Of a DNA stretch of 64,000 nt, positions 8,417-16,582 are shown piece after piece. Source of the stretch: DASRIA01 sp963768885 (GTDB lineage Bacteria; Actinomycetota; Thermoleophilia; Solirubrobacterales; JBBDJG01); the NCBI GenBank assembly GCA_963768885.1, contig CAVYJN010000007.1:372001-436000 (forward strand), read 5' to 3'. A program made the position numbers and the translations under genes. Under the pieces are notes generated by a model. The model ran no database searches. It saw only the letters and a program-made list of their open reading frames with translations, and was not told the DNA's origin. Position 1 is the stretch's first letter, and each line of letters begins with the position of its first letter.

Positions 8417-9511
8417 GCTTCGGCCGCGGCACCATCAGCAGCCGCGGAGGCCTGCGGCGCTTTTGACAGCCGCCCGCTGTTGATGCGCGACGACTTCGTG
8501 GTGCGCGGCGGCATCACGTCCCCGGACGCTCGCTTGCCGGCCTCGAGCCGGCGCAGCCCAGGCTCGGCATCGTTCTGGACGACGATCATGCCGCGCTCGG
8601 AGGCGACCGTCACCACCACGTCGGGACGTAGCTCGGTCACGAGCTCGTGGCAGAAATAGGAATGTGCCCAGAAAGTGCGCCGGAACGACTCGGCGACGAG
8701 CGACATCAGGCGCACGGCGTAGGAATCGCCGAACACGACGCACGTGAGGTCGTTCTCCGTGTCGGCGTTGAACTCGACCAGGCGACCGTGGTTGCGGATG
8801 CGGTTGTCATGCACCAGCTCCGCCGCGTGGCTCGATCACGTCCACGTAGACGTAACGGGAAGCGACCGGGGGGTCGAACTTGAGACCGAGATCCCCCGCC
8901 CGCTTCTCGAAGGAGAGGTGAATGTCCTCCCGTGCCAGCGTGCGCACGGGCAACAGCTTCGTCATCTGCGCCATCAGCGCGCGGTACCCGACGAAGGCGC
9001 CGTACTCCGACCAGTGCGACCCCGTCTTCGGATAGACCAGCTCGTCGCGCTCGGCGATCAGCTCGTCGAGCGGATACACGACGGGCGCCCACGAGTCGCG
9101 CTCCCGCAGGCGGTCGAGCACCTGCAGCGCGGGCCGCGTCGCTCCCTGCACGAACCCGTCCGGGAGCATGTCCGCGTACACGGCGTGCGCGTCGGGGGCG
9201 ATCACGAAGAAGTAGGGGATGCCCTGGAGGTTCAGCCATGCTGCACGCGACTCGAGCAGGTGCTGCCACTGCTCGACCTGCTCGTCCGACAGCAGCCGCT
9301 GCCCGGCGTGCTGACCGATCGTGTCGTTGGAGTCGTTGGCCACGAAGAGCCACCCGTCCTTGCCACGCGCGACCTTGTCGTCGAGGCTCGGCAGTGGCAG
9401 GTCCAGCCGCCGTTCCTCGGTCGCGGGTTTCCCCGACACCCACTCCGTCTGCTCCTGCTGCACACAAGCATGGTAATCGGGAAACGGGAGGGCCGCTGGT
9501 AATCTGACCAC
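8413..9511 (-). CDS. AlgX/AlgJ-like SGNH acetyltransferase domain protein (copy 2)
   Basis: About 365 residues after removing one extra base near 8821. Before the break the protein has GKDGWLFVANDSNDT, YFFVIAPDAHAVY and TGSHWSEYGAF; after it comes FGDSYAVRLMSLVAESF. The order and spacing match copy 1, so they are tandem duplicates. The C-terminal ~50 residues are low-complexity (Ala-, Arg- and Lys-rich). Likely role is O-acetyl transfer or esterase action on a surface glycan; substrate and partner are unknown. The N terminus is uncertain, since the first ~35 residues do not align with copy 1. Confidence 0.7.
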
Positions 9512-9551
9512 TGCACTAGGAATTACGACGACGCCCAGGAGGCGCCTGAGG

Positions 9552-10085
9552 ATGTTCTCGACAAAGTCGGAGTACGGGGTACGCGTGATGGTCCAGCTGG
9601 CGCGGCGCAGCGGCGCCGGGCCCGTCTCGCTCGCCGAGATCGCCGACGCCGAGAACCTGCCGCTCCCCTATCTCGAGCAGCTGATGTCGCGGCTGCGGAA
9701 GGCCGCCCTCGTGTCGTCGACCCGCGGCGCCCACGGCGGCTACGAGCTTGCCCGGGAGCCCGCCGGCATCACGATGGCGGAGGTGGTCCACGCGCTCGAG
9801 GAGACGATCGTCCCGATGCAGTGCGTGAGCGACCTTGGCACGAGCCGGATGCAATGCAACCACGAGCTCGACGGCTACGAGAACTGCGCCACGAAGCTGC
9901 TCTGGACCCGGGTCCACGGCGGCATCGAGCGGGCGCTGGAGCAGACCACGCTCGCCGAGCTGGCCGCCTTCGCCGAGCGCGGCGTCGTCACGCCGCCCCG
10001 GCCGCGCGCGACCGGCGTCCGCCCGCGCGTGCGCACGACAACCGCCCAACGATCACAGGAGAAGCGAACCGTTCCCAATGGCTGA
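9552..10085 (+). CDS. Rrf2-family Fe-S regulator of the SUF operon (IscR/SufR-like)
   Basis: 177 residues with an N-terminal winged helix (residues 1-60, LPLPYLEQLMSRLRKAALV) and the Rrf2 GAHGGYELAR wing. Three cysteines, Cys91, Cys102 and Cys112, sit where IscR-type proteins bind an Fe-S cluster. It leads the suf operon and overlaps sufC by 8 bases, so it most likely senses cluster status and controls sufCSU-BD. The 40 bases upstream contain TAGGAATTA, also found before the rhodanese-E1 gene, a possible operator. Confidence 0.88.
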   Translation: MFSTKSEYGVRVMVQLARRSGAGPVSLAEIADAENLPLPYLEQLMSRLRKAALVSSTRGAHGGYELAREPAGITMAEVVHALEETIVPMQCVSDLGTSRMQCNHELDGYENCATKLLWTRVHGGIERALEQTTLAELAAFAERGVVTPPRPRATGVRPRVRTTTAQRSQEKRTVPNG

Positions 10086-10848
10086 CCTAGAGATCCAGAA
10101 CCTGCACGTCACAGTCGAGGGCAAGGAGATCCTGCGCGGCGTCGACCTCAAGGTCGACCGCGGCGAGGTACACGCGCTGATGGGCCCGAACGGATCGGGC
10201 AAGTCGACCCTCGCGAACACGATCATGGGCCACCCGAGCTACGAGATCACCGGCGGCAAGATCCTCTTCCAGGGCGAGGACTTCACCGAGTCCGAGCCCG
10301 ACGAGCGCGCCCGCGCGGGCCTCTTCATGGCGTTCCAGTACCCGTCCGCGATCCCCGGCGTGTCGGTGGTCAACTTCCTGCGCACCGCGATCAACGCGCA
10401 CCGCAAGGCGCGCGGCGAGGACCCGATCAACCTCAAGGAGTTCCGCAAGACGCTCGAGCAGCACATGGAGGTGCTCGGCGTCGACCGCGAGTTCACGCGC
10501 CGCTACCTGAACGAGGGCTTCTCAGGAGGCGAGAAGAAGCGCTGCGAGATCCTCCAGATGGCGATCCTCAAGCCCTACGTCGCCGTGCTCGACGAGACCG
10601 ACTCGGGTCTCGACATCGACGCCCTGCGGGTCGTCGCGAACGCGGTCAACACGATGCGCGGCCCGGACCTGGGCGCGCTGATCATCACGCACTACCAGCG
10701 GATCCTGAGCTACATCAAGCCCGACTTCATCCACATCATGCTGAACGGGCGCATCGTCGAGGAGGGGGGCGCGGAGCTTGCCACCCAACTCGAGGAGAAG
10801 GGCTACGAGTGGGTCCGCGAGCGCCACGCCGAGGAAGTCCCGGCCTAG
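10078..10848 (+). CDS. sufC: Fe-S assembly ATPase SufC
   Basis: 256-residue ABC-type ATPase. Walker A GPNGSGKST lies near residue 37, the signature FSGGEKKR near 150 and Walker B VAVLDETDSGLD near 175; the H loop is ITHYQR. SufC powers the SufBCD scaffold that assembles [4Fe-4S] clusters. Start MADLEIQNLHV is preceded by ACAGGAGAAG. The stop is followed immediately by the GTG start of sufS. No frame problem. Confidence 0.96.
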   Translation: MADLEIQNLHVTVEGKEILRGVDLKVDRGEVHALMGPNGSGKSTLANTIMGHPSYEITGGKILFQGEDFTESEPDERARAGLFMAFQYPSAIPGVSVVNFLRTAINAHRKARGEDPINLKEFRKTLEQHMEVLGVDREFTRRYLNEGFSGGEKKRCEILQMAILKPYVAVLDETDSGLDIDALRVVANAVNTMRGPDLGALIITHYQRILSYIKPDFIHIMLNGRIVEEGGAELATQLEEKGYEWVRERHAEEVPA

Positions 10849-12109
10849 GTGGGAGTGGCCACCGCACAGGCAGCGCTGCGCCGCCCGGTCGCGGACATCC
10901 GCGCGGACTTCCCGATCCTCGCGCGCGAGTTCGAGGGCAAGCAGCTCGTCTATCTCGACAACGCGGCGACGGCGCAGAAGCCGGAGTCCGTGATCGAGGC
11001 GATCGCGTCCTACTACCGGCGTTCGAACGCGAACGTCCACCGCAGCATGCACCAGCTCGCGGAGGAAGCCGAGCGCCTCTACGAGGGCGGTCGCGCGAAG
11101 GTCGCCGGGCTGATCGGCGCCCCGGCACGCGAGCTCGTCTTCGTCCGCAACGCGACCGAGGCGATCAACCTGGTGCGCTACAGCTGGGGCCGGGCGAACG
11201 TGGGCGAGGGCGACACCGTCGTCATCACCCAGATGGAGCACCACTCGAACGTGGTCCCCTGGCAGCTGCTCTGCTCCGAGCAGGGCGCGCGGCTCGCAGT
11301 ACCTGCACGTCGACGACCATGGTCGCCTCGACCTCTCCGAGCTGGACGAGGTGCTCGCGGGCGGCCGCGTCCGGCTGGTCGCGGCGGCGCACATCTCCAA
11401 CGTGCTCGGGACGATCAACCCGGTCGCCGAGATCGCGGAGCGGGCGCATGCGGCCGGGCGCGCTCGTGCTGCTCGACGGCGCCCAGGCCGTGCCGCAGAT
11501 GCCCGTCGACGTGACCGCGACCGGCGCGGACTTCTACGCGTTCACCGGGCACAAGATGCTGGGCCCGACCGGGATCGGCGCGCTGTGGGCGCGCGCGCGA
11601 GCTGCTCGAGGCGATGCCCCCGTTCCTCGGCGGAGGCTCGATGATCAAGGCCGTCGAGGACTATCACTCGACCTGGGCGGCGATCCCCGCGAAGTTCGAG
11701 GCCGGCACCCCCGCGATCGCGGAGGGCGTCGGGCTGGGCGCGGCCGCCGACTACCTCGCCGACCTCGGGATGGAGGCGGTCCGCGCGCACGAGCTGGAGC
11801 TGACCGCGTATGCGCTCGAGCGCCTCGCGGCGAGTCGCGGGCGTGACGATCTTCGGCCCGCCGGAGGCCGCCGAGCGCGGCAGCCTCGTGAGCTTCGCCG
11901 TCGAGGGCATCCACCCGCACGACCTCGCGGAGCTCTGCAACCGCGAGGCCGTCGCGATCAGGGCCGGCCACCACTGCGCGCAGCCGCTGATGCGCCGCCT
12001 CGGCGTCCCCGCCACCGCCCGCGCCTCCTTCTCGGTCTACAACACGACGGACGAGGTCGACCGCCTGATCGAGGCCCTGGAGAACGCGAAGAAGGTCTTC
12101 GGCGCCTGA
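10849..12109 (+). CDS. sufS: Cysteine desulfurase SufS (four apparent +1 frameshifts)
   Basis: A PLP cysteine desulfurase of about 418 residues if four single extra bases (near 11297, 11459, 11598 and 11833) are removed; 1261 bases minus 4 is a whole number of codons. Family features appear in order across frames: YLDNAATAQKP, NATEAINLV, MEHHSNVVPW, the PLP lysine in FTGHKMLGPTG and the catalytic cysteine in RAGHHCAQP. It supplies sulfur to SufU and SufBCD. Since this enzyme is normally essential in actinobacteria and all flanking genes are intact, the breaks are probably sequence errors rather than decay. Confidence 0.9.
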
Positions 12110-12546
12110 TGGACCAGCTCTACCGCGAGTTCATCCTCGACCACTACAAGAACCCCCGGAACTTCGGGGACCTCGAGTCGCCCGATGCCGAGTTCCACGA
12201 CCGCAACCCGCTGTGCGGTGACGAGATGGGCGTCCACATCAAGCTCGAGGGCGACCGCATCGCGGACCTGCGCTTCCACGGCACCGGTTGCGCGATCTCG
12301 CAGGCGACGGCGTCGATCATCTCCGACGAGCTGAAGGGCAAGACCGTCGCGGAGGTCGCCGGCCTCGACCGCAACTTCGTGGCCGAAGAGATCGGGATCG
12401 AGCTGTCCCCCACCCGCCTGAAGTGCGGCCTGCTCTCGCTGAAGGTCGTGCAGGGCGCGCTGCTGGGTACGGACGAGTGGCCCACGGGTACGCCCGACGA
12501 GGACCCGGACGAGGCCGAAGTGGCCCGCCTGCGGAACGAGATATGA
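12109..12546 (+). CDS. sufU: Sulfur relay protein SufU
   Basis: 145 residues. Zinc and sulfur-acceptor cysteines are in NPLCGD, GTGCAIS and RLKCGLL, with the Asp of the CGD motif. SufU takes persulfide sulfur from SufS and passes it to the SufBCD scaffold; it is the actinobacterial and Firmicute partner of SufS. The ATG overlaps the sufS stop by one base (TGATG). A hairpin repeat follows the stop. Confidence 0.95.
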   Translation: MDQLYREFILDHYKNPRNFGDLESPDAEFHDRNPLCGDEMGVHIKLEGDRIADLRFHGTGCAISQATASIISDELKGKTVAEVAGLDRNFVAEEIGIELSPTRLKCGLLSLKVVQGALLGTDEWPTGTPDEDPDEAEVARLRNEI

Positions 12547-12571
12547 GCCGGGCGACGAGCCCGAGGAGCTC

Positions 12572-12599
12572 CCGGAATTCGCGGCTAAGCGAATTCCGG
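12572..12599 (+). repeat. GGCTAA-loop hairpin repeat, copy 1
   Basis: A perfect 11-bp inverted repeat (stem CCGGAATTCGC) closes a six-base loop GGCTAA, preceded by GGAGCTC at 12565-12571. It lies between sufU and the Rieske gene. Copies 2-4 follow sufD. No T-run follows, so it is not a standard terminator; it may limit read-through, protect RNA ends or be a REP-like repeat. TAAACT at 12613-12618 may be the -10 for the next gene. Confidence 0.85.
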
Positions 12600-12637
12600 T
12601 GATATTCGTGGGCTAAACTTGACCGCATTACTCGGAA

Positions 12638-12964
12638 ATGACTGAAACCACCACCACAATCGACGTCTGCCCCGCCGCGGAGCTTCCTGTCGGCACGTCG
12701 CGCATCGTCGAGTCGGACGGGCGCAAGATCGGCGTCTTCAACTGCGACGGCGCGCTGCACGCGATCGAGGACCGCTGCTCCCATGACGACGGCCCGCTCG
12801 CCGAGGGCCCGTTCGACCCCGCCGCCTGCACCGTCGAGTGCCCGCGGCACGGCTCTCTCTTCGACGTGCGCACCGGCAGGCCGCGTACCCTGCCCGCCTA
12901 CCTTCCCGTCGAGACTTTCCCCGTCCACGTCGTGGACGGGACCATCAAGCTGGAGGTTTCCTGA
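12638..12964 (+). CDS. Rieske [2Fe-2S] ferredoxin of the SUF cluster
   Basis: 108 residues forming one Rieske domain. The ligands are in CSHDDGPL (Cys-x-His) and CPRHGSLF (Cys-x-x-His). It resembles non-haem-iron oxygenase ferredoxin subunits, and this type is commonly found within actinobacterial suf operons, where its exact role is not settled; electron supply for cluster assembly or repair is the usual suggestion. The stop overlaps the sufB ATG (TGATG). No transmembrane segment. Confidence 0.92.
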   Translation: MTETTTTIDVCPAAELPVGTSRIVESDGRKIGVFNCDGALHAIEDRCSHDDGPLAEGPFDPAACTVECPRHGSLFDVRTGRPRTLPAYLPVETFPVHVVDGTIKLEVS

Positions 12965-14397
12965 TGGCAACGCCTGAAATCGCAGTCGCCACCCCCGACC
13001 AGCTCGAGGGGATCAAGGACTCCTACGAGTACGGCTTCCACGACTCCGAGACGGACTACGCCTTCAAGGCGAAGAAGGGCCTCAGCCGCCAGGTCGTCGA
13101 GGACATCTCCTCGCACAAGGACGAGCCGCAGTGGATGCGCGACTTCCGCCTGAAGGCGCTCGAGCACTTCGAGGCGCGGCCCATGCCGAAGTGGGCCGGC
13201 GGGCACATGGACGGGATCGACTTCCAGAACATCCATTACTTCGTGCGCGCGTCCGAGAAGCAGGGCCGCACGTGGGACGAGGTCCCCGACGACATCAAGA
13301 ACACGTTCGACAAGCTGGGCATCCCGGAGGCCGAGAGAAAGTATTTGGCCGGCGTGGGCGCGCAGTATGAGTCCGAGGTCGTCTACCACCAGATCCGCGA
13401 GGACCTCGAGAAGCAGGGCGTGATCTTCAAGGACATGGACACCGGCCTGCGCGAGCACGAGGACCTCGTGCGCGAGTACTTCTCGACCGTGATCCCGGCC
13501 AACGACAACAAGCTCGCGGCGCTCAACTCGGCCGTGTGGTCGGGCGGGTCGTTCGTCTACGTCCCGCCGGGCGTGCACGTCGAGATGCCGCTGCAGGCCT
13601 ACTTCCGCATCAACACGGAGAACATGGGCCAGTTCGAGCGCACGCTGATCATCGCCGACGAGGGCTCGTTCGTGCACTACATCGAGGGCTGCACGGCCCC
13701 GACCTACACGACGGACTCGCTGCACTCTGCGGTCGTCGAGATCGTCGCCAAGCCGGGCTCACGCGTGCGCTACACGACCATCCAGAACTGGTCGCACAAC
13801 GTCTACAACCTCGTGACGAAGCGCGCGGTCGCCCACGAAGGCGCCACGATGGAGTGGATCGACGGCAACCTCGGCTCGAAGCTGACGATGAAGTACCCGT
13901 CGATCTACCTGCTCGGGCCGGAGGCCCACGGCGAGATCCTGTCGATCGCGTTCGCCGGCAAGGGCCAGCACCAGGACGCGGGCGGCAAGTGCGTCCACGT
14001 CGCGCCCCACACGACCTCGACGATCACGTCGAAGTCGATCTCCAAGGACGGCGGGCGCGCGAGCTACCGCGGGTTGCTGGAGGTCGCGCCGGGCGCCGTG
14101 AAGGCGAAGTCGAAGGTGGTCTGCGACGCGCTGCTGCTCGACGAGCACTCGCGCTCGGACACGTACCCGACGATCCGGATCGGCGAGGACGACGTCGACG
14201 TCGGCCACGAGGCGACCGTCTCGAAGATCGGCGAGGAGCAGCTCTTCTACCTGATGAGCCGCGGCCTCTCCGAGGAGGAGGCGTCGGGCATGATCGTGGG
14301 CGGCTTCATCGAGCCCTTCACGCGCGAGCTGCCGATGGAGTACGCGGTCGAGATGAACCGCCTGATCGAGCTGCAGATGGAAGGCTCGATTGGCTAG
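12964..14397 (+). CDS. sufB: Fe-S scaffold protein SufB
   Basis: 477 residues, normal for SufB. It carries the conserved scaffold segments RTLIIADEGSFVHYIEGC, VHVAPHTTSTITSKSISKDG and the C-terminal SRGLSEEEASGMIVGGFIEP. SufB holds the nascent [4Fe-4S] cluster on the SufBC2D complex. It overlaps sufD by 8 bases. Intact, with no frameshift over 1.4 kb. Confidence 0.96.
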   Translation: MATPEIAVATPDQLEGIKDSYEYGFHDSETDYAFKAKKGLSRQVVEDISSHKDEPQWMRDFRLKALEHFEARPMPKWAGGHMDGIDFQNIHYFVRASEKQGRTWDEVPDDIKNTFDKLGIPEAERKYLAGVGAQYESEVVYHQIREDLEKQGVIFKDMDTGLREHEDLVREYFSTVIPANDNKLAALNSAVWSGGSFVYVPPGVHVEMPLQAYFRINTENMGQFERTLIIADEGSFVHYIEGCTAPTYTTDSLHSAVVEIVAKPGSRVRYTTIQNWSHNVYNLVTKRAVAHEGATMEWIDGNLGSKLTMKYPSIYLLGPEAHGEILSIAFAGKGQHQDAGGKCVHVAPHTTSTITSKSISKDGGRASYRGLLEVAPGAVKAKSKVVCDALLLDEHSRSDTYPTIRIGEDDVDVGHEATVSKIGEEQLFYLMSRGLSEEEASGMIVGGFIEPFTRELPMEYAVEMNRLIELQMEGSIG

Positions 14398-15655
14398 CGC
14401 TGGGCCTGCCACCGCTTCACCCGCGACCGAACCGAGCTGGCTGACAGACCTGCGCGAGCAGGGCCGGGCGCGGTTCGGGGAGATCCGCCTGCCGGTCCAG
14501 AAGGACAAGGGCTGGGAGTTCACCGACCTGTCGAGCTTCGACCCCGAGGGGTGGGAGCCCGCCGGCGACGGCGACCTCGACACCCGGCCCGCCCGCGACG
14601 CGATCGTTCCCGCGGACGGCCCGGGCGTGCTCCAGGTGGACGGCACGGCGGTGCGGCGCGGCGACCTCCCGGACGGCGTGGTGGTCTCGACGCTCGGCGA
14701 GGCGGTCTCGGAGCACGGCGACCTGGTGCAGCCGCACCTCGGGGCGCTGGTGCGCGACCGCGACAAGTTCGCCGCGCAGAACACCGCGGGCTGGCGCGGA
14801 GGGCTGTTCGTGCACGTGCGCGCCGGGACCGTGGTGGACGATCCGATCGTCGCGACCGTGATCCAGGCGACCCGGGCTGCGCTGCCGTGGCGCTCGCTGA
14901 TCGTGGTCGAGGCGGGCGCGCAGGTGACGGTCGCCGAGGAATGGCTGTCCGCCGACGCGGAGCTCGAGGGCTATTTCAACCCGGTCACGGAGCTGGTCGT
15001 CGGCGAAGGCGCCTCGGTCGGGTACATGTGCGTGCAGGACCTCTCCGAGCGGGCCTGGATCCTCGGCAGCCAGCGGTCGCAGGTGGCGCGCGACGCCTCG
15101 TTGCACTGGGTCGGGCTCGGCCTCGGCTCCGGGCAGGGCAAGCTGCGGATGGAGACCGACATCAACGGCTCCGGGGCGAGCGCGCGCGTGACCGGCGCCT
15201 ACGCGGTGCACGGGCGCCAGCACATCGACTACGACACCACGCAGGAGCACGCCGCGCCGCACACGACTTCCGACCTCGCCTTCCGCGGGATCCTGCGCGA
15301 CCGCGCGACCGCGGTGTGGAGCGGCATGATCAAGGTCGATCCCGGCGCGCAGCGCACCGACGCCTTCCAGGAGAGCCGCAACCTGCTGCTCACCGACGGC
15401 GCGCACGCGGACGCGATCCCGGGGCTGGAGATCGAGGCCAACGACGTGCGCTGCACCCACGCGGCGACGGTCGCGCGGCTCGACGAGGACCAGCTCTTCT
15501 ACCTGCAGAGCCGCGGACTCGACCGCGCCGAGGCGCAGCGCCTGCTGGTCGGCGGCTTCCTCGAGGTGATCGCGGGACGGCTCGAGGGCTCCCCGTTCCT
15601 GCACGACACGGTGCAGGCCGCGCTCCAGCGCGAGCTGGAAGTGGCGCTCGACTGA
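14390..15655 (+). CDS. sufD: Fe-S scaffold protein SufD
   Basis: 421 residues with a TTG start overlapping the end of sufB. The C-terminal half has the SufB/D beta-helix with QEHAAPHTTSDLAFRGIL and CTHAATVARLDEDQLFYLQSRG, including the conserved His of APHT. SufD partners SufB and SufC, probably in iron entry. It is the last gene of the suf operon; three hairpin repeats follow before the convergent DoxX gene. An alternative start inside the first 15 residues is possible. Confidence 0.94.
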   Translation: MASAGPATASPATEPSWLTDLREQGRARFGEIRLPVQKDKGWEFTDLSSFDPEGWEPAGDGDLDTRPARDAIVPADGPGVLQVDGTAVRRGDLPDGVVVSTLGEAVSEHGDLVQPHLGALVRDRDKFAAQNTAGWRGGLFVHVRAGTVVDDPIVATVIQATRAALPWRSLIVVEAGAQVTVAEEWLSADAELEGYFNPVTELVVGEGASVGYMCVQDLSERAWILGSQRSQVARDASLHWVGLGLGSGQGKLRMETDINGSGASARVTGAYAVHGRQHIDYDTTQEHAAPHTTSDLAFRGILRDRATAVWSGMIKVDPGAQRTDAFQESRNLLLTDGAHADAIPGLEIEANDVRCTHAATVARLDEDQLFYLQSRGLDRAEAQRLLVGGFLEVIAGRLEGSPFLHDTVQAALQRELEVALD

Positions 15656-15662
15656 AATGAGG

Positions 15663-15690
15663 CCGGAATTCGCTTAGCCGCGAATTCCGG
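15663..15690 (-). repeat. GGCTAA-loop hairpin repeat, copy 2 (inverted)
   Basis: Same 11-bp stem as copy 1 but the loop reads TTAGCC on the plus strand, and the GGAGCTCC block follows instead of precedes, so the whole ~34-base unit is inverted relative to copy 1. It starts 7 bases after the sufD stop. Confidence 0.85.
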
Positions 15691-15735
15691 GAGCTCCGAG
15701 GGTTCGAGCGCTCGGCGGAACCACGGAGCTCCCGT

Positions 15736-15755
15736 CATTTCCGGCTAAGGAAATG
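15736..15755 (+). repeat. GGCTAA-loop hairpin repeat, copy 3
   Basis: A 7-bp stem CATTTCC/GGAAATG with loop GGCTAA, preceded by GGAGCTCCCGT. The outer stem bases present in copy 4 are mismatched here. It is a 45-base tandem partner of copy 4. Confidence 0.75.
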
Positions 15756-15776
15756 GCCCTACGAATCGCGGAGCTC

Positions 15777-15804
15777 CCGTCATTTCCGGCTAAGGAAATG
15801 ACGG
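15777..15804 (+). repeat. GGCTAA-loop hairpin repeat, copy 4
   Basis: A perfect 11-bp stem (CCGTCATTTCC) with loop GGCTAA, preceded by GGAGCTC. The stem sequence differs from copies 1 and 2 at many positions but on both arms together, so pairing is kept. It ends two bases before the DoxX stop, between convergent genes, where it may block read-through from both sides. Confidence 0.85.
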
Positions 15805-15805
15805 C

Positions 15806-16162
15806 CTACTCAGTTCCCCGCCAGGTGAGCCAGGCGAACAGGCCCTGGACCGGCAGGCGGGCCCACAGCAGCGCGGGCGGGAACTTCGGGAACTTCTCGG
15901 GGCGCAGCGCCATGTGGATGTTCGCCGGGTAGACCGCGACCAGCGTCGCGAGCAGCCACCAGCGCGACGCCGGGCGCGTGCGGTCCGGGAGCACCGCCAG
16001 GCCGCCGGCGAGCTCGGCGATCCCCGCCGCGACGTTGACCTCGCCCTGCCAGCGGTCCAGCGGGGGCGGGACGATCGCCTTGTAGAAGCGCGGCCGGCGG
16101 AAGTGGTTCACGCCCGAGGCGATCCAGAAGAGCGCCGCCGCCCAGCGCCAGACACGGTCCAT
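15806..16162 (-). CDS. DoxX-family small membrane protein
   Basis: 118 residues with four predicted membrane helices (about 8-22, 45-60, 70-88, 98-114). The pattern GVNHFRRPRFYKAIVPP and YPANIHMAL is typical of DoxX-like proteins, whose role in quinone or thiol redox balance is poorly defined. It starts 7 bases after a TACGGT -10 box, which suggests a leaderless transcript. It converges with sufD. Confidence 0.85.
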   Translation of the reverse strand: MDRVWRWAAALFWIASGVNHFRRPRFYKAIVPPPLDRWQGEVNVAAGIAELAGGLAVLPDRTRPASRWWLLATLVAVYPANIHMALRPEKFPKFPPALLWARLPVQGLFAWLTWRGTE

Positions 16163-16169
16163 GCCGCGA

Positions 16170-16175
16170 ACCGTA
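16170..16175 (-). promoter_or_regulatory. -10 element TACGGT for leaderless DoxX gene
   Basis: On the minus strand TACGGT lies exactly 7 bases before the ATG at 16162, the same geometry as at cysM and at 42315. Confidence 0.45.
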
Positions 16176-16197
16176 GCCGCCTGACACGATTACCGGC

Positions 16198-16578
16198 GTG
16201 GAGGTCGATCCCGACAACGGCACCGTGCGCATGGACTGGCACCACTACTCCCTCGACCAGGTCGACACCTGGGCGGACCGGATCGTCGAGGCCGCCTGGG
16301 AGCACGGCTTCGGCTACGTCGAGTTCGTGCACGGGGCGCCCGACATCGGTACGCGCGGCTCGTTCGGCCGCGTCGGCCAGCCGGCGGGCGGGCGTGGCAC
16401 GATCAAGGAGCTGCTGCGCAAGCGCCTGTTCGGCAACCGCTGGCACCGCTGGGCGCGCGAGCGGCGTGACGGCATGCACCGCGTCGAGGAGGGCCACATG
16501 CTGATCGCCCTGCGCGAGAACCCGCGTCCGCGCAAGAACGCGAAATGGCCGCTCGTTCCTCCCCCGGTGCACGGATGA
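16198..16578 (+). CDS. Smr-like domain protein
   Basis: 126 residues with a GTG start. The pattern of an early histidine turn (DWHHYSLDQVDTWADRIVEAAW), a VEFVHGAP strand, GTIKELLRKRL and an EEGHMLIAL strand fits the Smr fold, a nuclease- or nucleic-acid-binding domain. It has a longer insertion than usual (GTRGSFGRVGQPAGGR). It lies 4 bases upstream of the next gene and is probably co-transcribed. Assignment is by eye from pattern only. Confidence 0.6.
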   Translation: MEVDPDNGTVRMDWHHYSLDQVDTWADRIVEAAWEHGFGYVEFVHGAPDIGTRGSFGRVGQPAGGRGTIKELLRKRLFGNRWHRWARERRDGMHRVEEGHMLIALRENPRPRKNAKWPLVPPPVHG

Positions 16579-16582
16579 CCGC

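Noticed and set aside
11297..11833. Programmed ribosomal frameshifting in sufS, hypD and others
   Set aside because: Sites share no slippery heptamer or downstream structure, occur in over 20 unrelated genes and always need the removal of one base. Sequence error explains them better.
15700..15720. A T-loop-like GGTTCGAG suggesting a tRNA fragment
   Set aside because: No acceptor, D or anticodon arms are found around it.
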